In this document: positions 47,545-54,801 of the stretch, one piece after another
Numbering within the stretch: the stretch's first letter is position 1
How the letters are laid out: each line of letters opens with the position of its first letter
Source of the DNA: Raineyella sp. LH-20
GTDB lineage: Bacteria > Actinomycetota > Actinomycetes > Propionibacteriales > Propionibacteriaceae
Direction of reading: 5' to 3'
DNA: 64,000 nt
Assembly: GCF_033110965.1 (NCBI RefSeq)
Contig: NZ_CP137003.1
Span: 2,604,001 to 2,668,000 of the forward strand
Made by a program: the position numbers and the translations under genes
The notes under the pieces: generated by a model
What the model was told of the DNA's origin: nothing
The model's database searches: none
What the model saw: the letters and a program-made list of their open reading frames with translations, nothing else

Positions 47545-48924
47545 TCAGTCCAGGACGTCCTCCGGCCGGACGACCTTGTCGGGGACGATCCCCTGCTCGG
47601 CCAGCGGGCCGAGCAGGGCCCCGGCGTCACCCGCCACCACCAGACTCATCGCCGCCGGGTCGACCACCTCGGTGTAGGAGACGGTCGCCGACGCCGGCGT
47701 CACCGCACGGATCCGGGCCAGGTGCTCGTTGACGTAGCCGAGCGGGAGGCCGTTCAGCAGCGTCGAGGCCGTCTGCTCGACCATGCCGGCCGCGGTGGCC
47801 AGGTGCAGCGGCAGCAGACCGACGGAGTAGGCGACCGCGTCGTCCACCTCCTGATCGGTGAGCGGAGCGCCGTCCAGTGACATCAGCTGCCGGGCGGCGG
47901 CCACCGTGGGGGCGGCGACCTCGGTGCGGAAACTCGAGGTGACCGAGTACGCCCCACCGGCGCGGAACGGCAGCAGGCCCATCGAGATGCCGTACGTGTA
48001 GCCCCGTTCCTCACGGAGCACCCGGTTGAGCCTGCTCCAGAAGGCGCCGCCGACGGCGTGGGTCGCCACCCGCAGGTCCGCCCAGCGGGGATCCGTACGA
48101 TCCGGGGCCGGGCCGCCGAACGCCACGTCGGCCTGCACCGCTCCCGGTCGATCGGCGAGCACGACGGCCGGCGGTGCGGGCAGCGGAGGAGCGTACGTGG
48201 CCGCCGGCAGTCCGGGCCCCGACCAGCCGCCGAAGGCCGCCTCGACCAACGGGACCGGGTCGGTGCCGGCGAAGTCACCGCCGAGGACCAGCGTGGCCCG
48301 GCCAGGGTCGAACCGGGCGGCGTGGAAGGCCTGCACGTCCTCGGGGCGGATCTGTTCCACGGTCTGCCGGGTGCCGCCGGACGGCCGTTGGGCGCGGCTG
48401 TCGGGGTCGAAGACGACCGCCCGCAACAGCAGCGGGGTGAAGGACGCCGGCCGGGACAGCACCTGGTCGATCTGCGCCAGCCGCAGCGCGACGTGCCGTT
48501 CGACGTCGTCGGCGGCCAGGGTCGGCCGGACGACCGCCTCGGCGAACAGGGCCAGCGCCCGGTCGAGATGGGTGATCGGCACCTCGAGGTGGACCCGCAG
48601 GCCGGCCTGGGCCACAGACAGGGACAGGACGGCGCCGGCGTTGGCCAGCGCCTCGGCGAATGCCGGGCCGGGGTGCGGGCCGGTGCCCTCGTCCAGGCAT
48701 CGGGCGGCGATGGTGGCGACGCCCTCCAGCCGACGGGGCTCGGTGGCCAGCGGCACCTCGAGCACCAGGGCGGCGGAGACGACGTGCTGGCCGGGCAGGT
48801 GGTGCACGGCGACGCGCATCCCGTTGTCCAGTCGCCGCACGGTGGGCAGCGGGGCCTGCCAGGGCGAGGCCTCGGTCGTCAGCGGTCGCGGCCGGGGCGG
48901 AAGGCGAAGGAAGTCGAAGCTCAT
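47545..48924 (-). CDS. M16 family peptidase, non-catalytic partner
   Basis: A 459-residue M16-fold protein. The region matching the zinc site reads ATIAARCLDEG instead of HxxEH, so it should be catalytically dead and act as the substrate-gating partner of the adjacent active subunit, as in other bacterial M16 pairs. The C-terminal half keeps the M16 signature GYTYGISMGLLPF (Arg/Tyr region). The ATG at 48924 is taken as the start. GTG codons at 48954, 48978 and 49002 within the upstream tandem repeat are in frame and could give an N-terminus extended by up to 26 residues. Confidence 0.9.
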   Translation of the reverse strand: MSFDFLRLPPRPRPLTTEASPWQAPLPTVRRLDNGMRVAVHHLPGQHVVSAALVLEVPLATEPRRLEGVATIAARCLDEGTGPHPGPAFAEALANAGAVLSLSVAQAGLRVHLEVPITHLDRALALFAEAVVRPTLAADDVERHVALRLAQIDQVLSRPASFTPLLLRAVVFDPDSRAQRPSGGTRQTVEQIRPEDVQAFHAARFDPGRATLVLGGDFAGTDPVPLVEAAFGGWSGPGLPAATYAPPLPAPPAVVLADRPGAVQADVAFGGPAPDRTDPRWADLRVATHAVGGAFWSRLNRVLREERGYTYGISMGLLPFRAGGAYSVTSSFRTEVAAPTVAAARQLMSLDGAPLTDQEVDDAVAYSVGLLPLHLATAAGMVEQTASTLLNGLPLGYVNEHLARIRAVTPASATVSYTEVVDPAAMSLVVAGDAGALLGPLAEQGIVPDKVVRPEDVLD

Positions 48925-49013
48925 CGGGCACCGCCGTTCAGGCTCATCGGGCACTCCCGTGCAGGGCTCATCGGGCACTCCCGTGCAGGGCTCATCGGGC
49001 ACTCCCGTGCAGG
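48919..49013. repeat. 24-bp tandem repeat at the M16 gene junction
   Basis: Three identical 24-bp units (48942-48965, 48966-48989, 48990-49013) plus one diverged 23-bp unit (48919-48941). Each contains GCTCATCGGGCAC. The stop of the first M16 gene is in the rightmost unit and the ATG of the second is in the leftmost. Confidence 0.85.
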
Positions 49014-50299
49014 GTGGAGTGGTAGGCGAGGGTGGCCCGCTGCTCGGGCCGGAGGTGGCGGCCCGGAGCAGCGGCGATCTCGTCGTCGGAGAGGGCGAGC
49101 ACCTCCGGCAGCCGCCGATTCAGCAGGGTCGGGTCGTCGTACAGGGTCGCATAGCCGGACAGCAGGTCGGCCCGGTCGGCGACCGAGGCGAGGTCCTGCA
49201 GGGTGACCAGCTCGTGCTGGGCGCGGGCCCGGGCGAGTTCCTGGGGCGTCGGACCTGCGGCCAGGTAATCGGTGAGCACTTCGCCGACCGCTTCCTCGAG
49301 CTGGGCGGCGGTGGTGCCCTCCCGGGCCCGGGCGACCACGAAGCCGAGCGAGGTGCCGTCGATCAGCCCGACGGTGCCGCTGCCGGCGGACTCGGCCAGA
49401 CCACCGTCGCGGACCAGGGCCCGGTGCAGGCGGGAGGTCTGCCCGTCGCCGAGGATGTCGATCGCCAGGCCGAGGGCGTCGTACGCCCGGGTGTCGAGAG
49501 CGGGCAACCGCCAGCTCAGGTAGACGGCGTCGGCCGGCACCGGCTGCTCGAGGTCGATCCGCGGAGTGCCGCCGAGCGGCGGCAGCGGACCGTGGGCCGG
49601 GCGTTCGCCGAGGACCCGCGGGGCGATCGGGGAGAAGTAGTGGTCGGCCTTGCGCCAGGCCTCGTCCGGGGTGACGTCGCCGACGATGGACAGCACCGCG
49701 TTGCCGGGCAGGTAGTGCGCCTGGAAGAAGATCCGGACGTCGTCGAGGACCGCGGCGTCGAGGTCTTCCATCGAGCCGATCGTCGGATGGGCGTACGGGT
49801 GGCGATCGGGGAACGACAACGCCAGCAGGTGGCGGAAGGAGTCACCGTACGGCACGTTGTCGTAGCGCTGCCGCTTCTCCTCCTTGACGACGTCGCGCTG
49901 GTTGTCCAGGTTCGTCTGGTCGAGGGCGGACAGCAGGGTGCCCATCCGGTCGGCCTCCAGCCACAGCGCGAGGTCGAGGACGCCGGCCGGGCCGCTCTGG
50001 TAGTAGTTGGTGCGGTCGAACGAGGTGGTGGCGTTGGCGGTGGCGCCGGCGGCCTCCAGGATGGCGATGTGCTGCGCCGATCCGACGTGGCCCGACCCCT
50101 GGAACATCAGGTGCTCGAACAGGTGGGCCAGCCCGGTGCGGTGCGGTCGCTCATGGCGAGAACCGACGTCGTACCACAGGTTGACCGCGATCGTCGGGGT
50201 GGCGTGGTCCGGACTCACGACCACCCGCAGCCCATTGTCGAGTCGGCGCTCGTGGACGGGATAGTCGAGGTGGACGGACGGATCGGCCATGACGGCCAT
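48992..50299 (-). CDS. M16 family zinc peptidase, catalytic subunit
   Basis: A 435-residue insulinase/processing-peptidase family enzyme with the inverted zinc motif HLFEH in GLAHLFEHLMFQGSG and the distal Glu expected in the DVVKEEKRQRYDN region. C-terminal M16 half with LHRALVRDGGLAES. No signal peptide, so probably cytoplasmic. It pairs with the downstream inactive M16 protein; the two genes are joined by a tandem repeat carrying the stop and start codons. The ATG at 50299 is chosen; ATG 50290 and GTG 50302 are close alternatives. Confidence 0.92.
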   Translation of the reverse strand: MAVMADPSVHLDYPVHERRLDNGLRVVVSPDHATPTIAVNLWYDVGSRHERPHRTGLAHLFEHLMFQGSGHVGSAQHIAILEAAGATANATTSFDRTNYYQSGPAGVLDLALWLEADRMGTLLSALDQTNLDNQRDVVKEEKRQRYDNVPYGDSFRHLLALSFPDRHPYAHPTIGSMEDLDAAVLDDVRIFFQAHYLPGNAVLSIVGDVTPDEAWRKADHYFSPIAPRVLGERPAHGPLPPLGGTPRIDLEQPVPADAVYLSWRLPALDTRAYDALGLAIDILGDGQTSRLHRALVRDGGLAESAGSGTVGLIDGTSLGFVVARAREGTTAAQLEEAVGEVLTDYLAAGPTPQELARARAQHELVTLQDLASVADRADLLSGYATLYDDPTLLNRRLPEVLALSDDEIAAAPGRHLRPEQRATLAYHSTLHGSAR

Positions 50300-50388
50300 C
50301 ACACCACATCCGCGTCGATCCGTGGGCCAGGTCCGTGCCCGGCGTGCCCGATGGTGGTCAGTCGGCCGATCCCGGACGGTCGATCCGG

Positions 50389-51930
50389 TCAGTCCGCGGT
50401 CGCACACGCCCCGGTGACCTGAAGGTCGCCGACGCCGTCGTCGAAGCCGACGCGGGCGGTGAACAGCTTCCCCTCGGGAGGACCGGAGTACCACTCGCCG
50501 TGCAGCGGTTCCGGCGCTGCGGTCAACCCCTGTGCGGACCAGGCGTCGACGATCTGCTCGGCGACCGCCTCGTTGGCCTGGGTGATCGACAGGAAGTCGA
50601 CGTTGTCGGTGGCCGACGCGGGGTCGCGGGTGGTGAACCGCCCCGTCAGGGCCACCGACCGTCCGGTGGTCCCGGCGCTGTCGGTGCACGCCGAGGTGGA
50701 GATCGCCAGGGGACGGGGCCACCGCAGGTCGGCGCCACCGGCCCGCTGGGCCGCTGTCATCAGTGCGGTGAGTCGGGCGGTGACCGCGGCGGCGGAGACG
50801 GTCGCGACCGGCGTGGGGGAGGGCGGCGTGGGGGAAATGGCGGCGGGGACCTGCTGTCGGGCGTACGTCGGGAGAGGCTCCGGGACCCGTTCCGCGGCGA
50901 TCCGGCCCCGTTGCACCGCCTCGGTCGGCGGGTGCGGGAAGGCTGCCGCGAACCCGGCGGTGGCCCCTGCGAGGACGGTCGCGACGGCCACGATCGTGGT
51001 GGCGTACGTCGCCCGTCGGCCGGCCCGGTCAGCTGAGACAAGGCGGCCGTCGGGGCCGGGCAGCCCGTCGGGGATGAGCAGTCCCTCCGGGACGGGGCGC
51101 CACCAGTGCCAGGCCAGCACCAGGCAGAGCGCGGTGAGGGTGAGGCCGGCGACCAGCGCCGGGCCCCACCACAGCGGCAACAGCGGTCGGGCGATGTCGC
51201 CGCTCAGGCACCAGCGTTGCGGCGGGAAGATCGTCTCACTGACCACCACGCGCTCGGAGGAGATGCCGAGGGCCGTGGCACACGACTCCGCCGCGGCGTA
51301 GTCGGTGTGCCTGACCCACAGCCAGGCCGCTGCGGACCAAGTGATCGCGCCGACCTCCACTGCTGCCAGACCCCACCAGGCGGCACGCCGCCGGCTCGCG
51401 GTCGCCGGCCCACCGGTCGGCAGACCGCGGGACGTACGGCGGGCCCGCCCCGTCACCAGCACGGTGGCGCCACCGGTGCCGACGCCCCATCCGAGGACGG
51501 CCGGGACGAAGGTGCCGTGCACTGCGCCGCCGACGAGCACCGCCGCACCGACGAGAGCGACCAGGCCGGCGGCGACCGTCCCGGCGACGGTCGGTGACAC
51601 CCGGTCGGGGCGACGACCTCCGGTCGGCCACGCAGCGAGGGCCGACACCGCGGAGGCGGCCAGCCCGGCGACGACCGAGGCGGCGATCACCGGAGGCAAC
51701 CACACCGGGGCGAAGACGACCGCGATGACGAGCAGCGTGCCGGCCTCCTGCACATCGTCGAGGTGCAGCGGATGCGCCGCGGCGGCACCGATCGCCAGTC
51801 CGATCGGTGCCAGGAGCGCCAGCATCGGCCCGAGCCAGAGCGCGTGACCGACCGTACGCAGGGGTGGGGTGCCGGTGTTCACCCTCACATCCTGCCCGCG
51901 CGACCTCGGCCCCTTGACTCGCGGCGCCAC
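50389..51930 (-). CDS. Multipass membrane protein, unknown function
   Basis: A 513-residue protein I do not recognise. Four helices come first (about residues 28-165), then a pair with WLWVRH and LPLWWGPALVAGL, then another near 310 (IVAVATVLAGATAGFAAAF). A Pro-rich linker leads to a C-terminal domain of about 140 residues, probably extracytoplasmic, with cysteines (ISTSACTDS and TGACATAD) that could form a disulfide. The GTG at 51930 is chosen because AGGAGG lies six bases upstream; an in-frame ATG at 51954 lacks a ribosome binding site. It stands alone between the M16 genes and the IS element. Confidence 0.65.
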   Translation of the reverse strand: MAPRVKGPRSRGQDVRVNTGTPPLRTVGHALWLGPMLALLAPIGLAIGAAAAHPLHLDDVQEAGTLLVIAVVFAPVWLPPVIAASVVAGLAASAVSALAAWPTGGRRPDRVSPTVAGTVAAGLVALVGAAVLVGGAVHGTFVPAVLGWGVGTGGATVLVTGRARRTSRGLPTGGPATASRRRAAWWGLAAVEVGAITWSAAAWLWVRHTDYAAAESCATALGISSERVVVSETIFPPQRWCLSGDIARPLLPLWWGPALVAGLTLTALCLVLAWHWWRPVPEGLLIPDGLPGPDGRLVSADRAGRRATYATTIVAVATVLAGATAGFAAAFPHPPTEAVQRGRIAAERVPEPLPTYARQQVPAAISPTPPSPTPVATVSAAAVTARLTALMTAAQRAGGADLRWPRPLAISTSACTDSAGTTGRSVALTGRFTTRDPASATDNVDFLSITQANEAVAEQIVDAWSAQGLTAAPEPLHGEWYSGPPEGKLFTARVGFDDGVGDLQVTGACATAD

Positions 51931-52023
51931 CTCAGTCCTCCTCTGATGTTCCATAGGGCAGGCCTATGACGAGTCGGAGGACACCAGCTACCGGTGCGGC
52001 CCGGCACGGTCCCGGCGCGGCTG

Positions 52024-52077
52024 CCGGAACGCACGAGCCGGAACGCACGGGCCGAACGCACGGACCGGAACGGACCG
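52024..52077. repeat. Short tandem repeat, 13-14-bp units
   Basis: Four degenerate units (52024-52037, 52038-52051, 52052-52064, 52065-52077) built on CCGGAACGCACG. They are in the intergenic region between the membrane protein gene and the IS element. Not coding in any convincing frame. Confidence 0.6.
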
Positions 52078-52132
52078 CCTCAGGCGACCAGGAATCCGCC
52101 GACCACCAACGGTCGGATCCGGAAACGAAGAA

Positions 52133-52163
52133 CGCCTGAACCTACATTCCGTAGGTTCAGGCG
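52133..52163 (-). terminator. Displaced terminator of the initiator tRNA gene
   Basis: A perfect 13-bp stem (52133-52145 with 52151-52163) and 5-base loop. On the minus strand it is followed by a T-rich stretch beginning TTCTTCGTTT, so it terminates leftward transcription. The only leftward gene upstream is the tRNA, now 1.4 kb away on the far side of the IS481 insertion. Confidence 0.75.
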
Positions 52164-52188
52164 TCCGCGATGTCGTGACACATCACCA

Positions 52189-52203
52189 TCGTGGCGGGGG
52201 CAG
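52189..52203. repeat. Target site duplication, left copy
   Basis: TCGTGGCGGGGGCAG, identical to 53569-53583 on the other side of the insertion. It is a copy of the 3' end of the initiator tRNA gene. Confidence 0.85.
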
Positions 52204-52314
52204 TGTGTGGTCTCAGGACATCGGAATGGGGTGTCTCACGACATCGGAATGGTGCTGTCTCGGGTCATCGGCATGGCTTGTGGTCTGTGCCCGGTGGATC
52301 GGTCAGGGTGCGTC

Positions 52315-53559
52315 ATGTCGATGCGTCGTCTGGTCATCACCGCCGTCTTGTCGGGCTTGTCGCAGTCCGAGGTCGCCCGGGCCTACGGGGTGTCCCAGGG
52401 CTGGGTTTCCCGCCTTATGGCCGCTTACCGTGAACACGGCGAGGATGCCTTCGAACCCGCCTCGCGTGCGCCGCACACGTCACCGAACGCCACCCCACCA
52501 GCGGTGGTCGAGTTGGTCATCACCGTGCGTCACCAGTTGTCCGAGGCGGGGCTGGACGCCGGAGCGGACACGATCGCCTGGCACCTCGCCCATCACCACA
52601 ACACGCGTCTGTCGCGCGCGACGATCCACAGGATCCTCACCCGTGCGGGGGCCGTCACGGCCCAGCCGCGGAAGCGTCCGAAGAGTTCCTACACCCGTTT
52701 CCAGGCTGACCAGCCCAACGAGTGCTGGCAGTCCGATTTCACCCACTACCGCCTCACCCGCCCCGACGGGAGCCCCGGACGCGATGTGGAGATCATCACC
52801 TGGCTCGACGACCATTCCCGCTACGCCCTTCATGCCACAGCGCATATCGCGATCACCGCTCGGATCGTGCGTGACACGTTCCGCCAGGCCGGTGACCGGC
52901 ACGGATACCCCGCTGCGACGCTGACCGACAACGGCCTGGTCTATACCGTCCGGCTCGCGTCCCAGGCCCGACGCGGCGGGCGAACGATGCTTGAGAACGA
53001 GTTACGTCGTCGCGGCATCGTCCAGAAGAACGGGCGACCAGCCAGCCCGACGACCCAGGGCAAGGTCGAACGCTTCCAACAGACGATGAAGAAATGGCTG
53101 ACCGCCCAACCCGAACAGCCCGCCACCATCACCGGCTTGCAGACCCTGATCGACGCGTTCATCGAGGAATACAACCACCACCGCCCGCACCGGTCCCTGC
53201 CGCACCACGCGACCCCGGTGACCGCCTACACCGCCCGACCGAAAGCCGCCCCCGGCACCGACCGCAGCCGCGACACCCACGACCGGGTCCGCCACGACCG
53301 GGTCTCCAAAGCCGGCTCGATCACCCTGCGTCACGACGGCACCCTCTACCGCATCGGGATCGGGAAGACCTACACAGGAACCTACGTCCTGGCCCTCATC
53401 CACGACCTCGACATCACCGTCATCAACGCAGCCACCGGCGAAATCCTGCGTGACCTGACCCTCGACCCCACACGCCTCTACCAGCCCATCAACCAACCCC
53501 AGAAACAACGAATGGCCCGAACCTACGCACCGCAGGTTCGAGCCATTCCGATGTCCTGA
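52315..53559 (+). CDS. IS481 family transposase
   Basis: A 414-residue DDE transposase. An N-terminal helix-turn-helix (LSQSEVARAYGVSQGWVSRLM) is followed by a second winged-helix region, then an integrase core with catalytic Asp in WQSDFTHY, Asp in LTDNGLVY and Glu in QGKVERFQ, and the IS481-type HHRPHRSL block. The ATG at 52315 has AGGG about seven bases upstream; ATG 52321 is an alternative. The frame is open beyond the left inverted repeat, but that part is outside the element. The gene ends inside the right inverted repeat. Codon use contains more CAC/AAC and ATC-rich stretches than neighbouring genes. Confidence 0.92.
   Translation: MSMRRLVITAVLSGLSQSEVARAYGVSQGWVSRLMAAYREHGEDAFEPASRAPHTSPNATPPAVVELVITVRHQLSEAGLDAGADTIAWHLAHHHNTRLSRATIHRILTRAGAVTAQPRKRPKSSYTRFQADQPNECWQSDFTHYRLTRPDGSPGRDVEIITWLDDHSRYALHATAHIAITARIVRDTFRQAGDRHGYPAATLTDNGLVYTVRLASQARRGGRTMLENELRRRGIVQKNGRPASPTTQGKVERFQQTMKKWLTAQPEQPATITGLQTLIDAFIEEYNHHRPHRSLPHHATPVTAYTARPKAAPGTDRSRDTHDRVRHDRVSKAGSITLRHDGTLYRIGIGKTYTGTYVLALIHDLDITVINAATGEILRDLTLDPTRLYQPINQPQKQRMARTYAPQVRAIPMS
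53514..53544 (-). terminator. Hairpin at the right end of IS481
   Basis: An 11-bp stem with one G:T pair (53514-53524 with 53534-53544) and 9-base loop, inside the transposase 3' end. On the minus strand it is followed by a T-rich tract starting ATTCGTTGTTTC, so it could stop tRNA-promoter transcription entering the IS antisense to the transposase. Confidence 0.5.
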
Positions 53560-53568
53560 GACATCACA

Positions 53569-53583
53569 TCGTGGCGGGGGCAG
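53569..53583. repeat. Target site duplication, right copy
   Basis: Identical to 52189-52203. This copy forms the 3' end of the intact initiator tRNA gene. Confidence 0.85.
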
Positions 53584-53645
53584 GATTTGAACCTGCGACC
53601 TCTGGGTTATGAGCCCAGCGAGCTACCGAGCTGCTCCACCCCGCG
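53572..53645 (-). tRNA. Initiator tRNA-fMet (CAT)
   Basis: A 74-base tRNA without encoded CCA. The anticodon CAT is at 53611-53609, closed by three G:C pairs (GGG with CCC), the hallmark of bacterial initiator tRNA. The acceptor starts CGCGGGG and its 3' strand ends CCCCGC-C-A, so position 1 is C and position 72 is C: a non-Watson-Crick pair, as required for formylation. The T-arm is GCAGG, TTCAAAT, CCTGC. The last 15 bases of the locus are duplicated by the IS481 insertion but the tRNA itself is complete. Confidence 0.93.
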
Positions 53646-53661
53646 TCGGCAACGAGTCAGT

Positions 53662-53690
53662 ACTGTAGTCCGCATCCGGGCCGTAGGCAA
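53662..53690 (-). promoter_or_regulatory. Promoter of initiator tRNA gene
   Basis: On the minus strand TTGCCT (53690-53685) and TACAGT (53667-53662) are separated by exactly 17 bases. Transcription would start about ten bases before the mature 5' end. Confidence 0.65.
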
Positions 53691-53724
53691 ATCGCCGCCG
53701 CCACCCCTTCTCACCTGGCCGCAC

Positions 53725-53730
53725 TACCGT
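53725..53730 (+). promoter_or_regulatory. -10 element of P1 peptidase gene, leaderless
   Basis: TACCGT ends six bases before the ATG at 53737, predicting transcription from the start codon. Confidence 0.45.
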
Positions 53731-53736
53731 GGCTCC

Positions 53737-54744
53737 ATGATCGAAGGCTTCTCCATCGGCCATCACACGGCCCGGGGCGACGGCTGGCTCACCGGGACCA
53801 CCGTCGTGCTGGCCCGCGACGGCGCCGTCGGCGGCATCGACGTGCGCGGCGGCGGTCCCGGCACCCGGGAGACCGACCTGTTGTCGCCCACGGCGATGGT
53901 CCACGACATCCACGCCGTCGTCCTCACCGGTGGCAGTGCGTACGGGCTGGCCGCCGCTGACGGGGTGATGCACGGGCTGGGGGAGCGCGGGATCGGGTTC
54001 CCGGTGCCGACGCCCCAGGCCGATCCGCCGACGGCGGTGGTGCCGATCGTGCCCGCCGCGGTCATCTTCGATCTCGGCCGGGGCGGGGTGACGGCGCACC
54101 GGCCCGACGCCGGCTTCGGCGCCCGGGCGTTGGCGGCGGCCCTGGCCGCCGACCTCGACCCGGATGGACGGCCCGCGGTCGGCTCGGTCGGCGCCGGCAC
54201 CGGCGCGGTCTGCGGTGGCCTGCGCGGCGGCTTCGGTTATGCGGAACGTACGGCCGGGCCCTACCGGGTCGGCGCGGCGCTGGTGCTCAATGCCTCCGGC
54301 CCGGCGGTCGACGTACGGACCGGCCGTCCCTGGGCGGACACCCTCCACACACTGCCCGCCCCCCGCTCTGACCAGCGGGCCGCGATCGCCGAGGCACTCA
54401 GCCGGGTGCCGTCCTTCCCGCTCAACACCACCATCGCGACCGTGCTCACCGACGCACCGCTGGACCGGATGGCGGCCACCAAGACCGCTCAGGTGGCCCA
54501 CGACGGGCTGGCCCGCGCGGTCCGCCCGGTGCACCGGATGATGGACGGCGACACCATCTTCTGCCTGGCCTCCGCCCGGGTCGACGCCGCCCCGGACCCG
54601 CGCGGGCTGTTCGATGTGCTGCTCACCGCGGCCGCCGACGTCGTCGAGGAGGCCTGCCTGGGGGCACTGCTGGCCGCCACCACGGCCGGCCCCTGGCCGG
54701 CGTACGCCGACCTCGTCCCTGAGGTGCGACGCCCGCCACAGTGA
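53737..54744 (+). CDS. P1 family (DmpA/NylC-like) self-processing hydrolase
   Basis: A 335-residue Ntn-fold hydrolase of the P1/DmpA group. Signatures are SIGHHT near the N-terminus, VLTGGSAYGLAAADGV, VGAGTGA and GGFGYAE, and the processing site PLN|TTIATVLTD. Cleavage between Asn230 and Thr231 would expose Thr231 as nucleophile, as in 6-aminohexanoate oligomer hydrolases. Members act on D-amino-acid or beta-peptides and on nylon oligomers; the natural substrate here is unknown. It is directly upstream of an oligopeptide transporter operon, so peptide uptake and processing may be linked. Confidence 0.9.
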   Translation: MIEGFSIGHHTARGDGWLTGTTVVLARDGAVGGIDVRGGGPGTRETDLLSPTAMVHDIHAVVLTGGSAYGLAAADGVMHGLGERGIGFPVPTPQADPPTAVVPIVPAAVIFDLGRGGVTAHRPDAGFGARALAAALAADLDPDGRPAVGSVGAGTGAVCGGLRGGFGYAERTAGPYRVGAALVLNASGPAVDVRTGRPWADTLHTLPAPRSDQRAAIAEALSRVPSFPLNTTIATVLTDAPLDRMAATKTAQVAHDGLARAVRPVHRMMDGDTIFCLASARVDAAPDPRGLFDVLLTAAADVVEEACLGALLAATTAGPWPAYADLVPEVRRPPQ

Positions 54745-54801
54745 CACGTGGGAGGATGGCTCCCGGACATCCGAGGTCCGGACCGGAGGGGTGAGGTGGG
54801 C

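Larger units (their letters stand above)
52204..53568 (+). mobile_element. IS481-family insertion sequence, 1365 bp
   Basis: Ends are defined by imperfect terminal inverted repeats of 26 bp (52204-52229 and 53543-53568) beginning TGTG and sharing TCTCAGGACATCGGAATGG. A 15-bp direct repeat flanks the element. It encodes one full-length DDE transposase. The left end carries further copies of the inverted-repeat core in tandem, with GACATCGGAATGG again at 52240-52252 and a third diverged copy near 52265. Insertion is at the 3' end of the initiator tRNA gene. The intact transposase and perfect flanking repeats suggest a fairly recent event. Confidence 0.9.
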
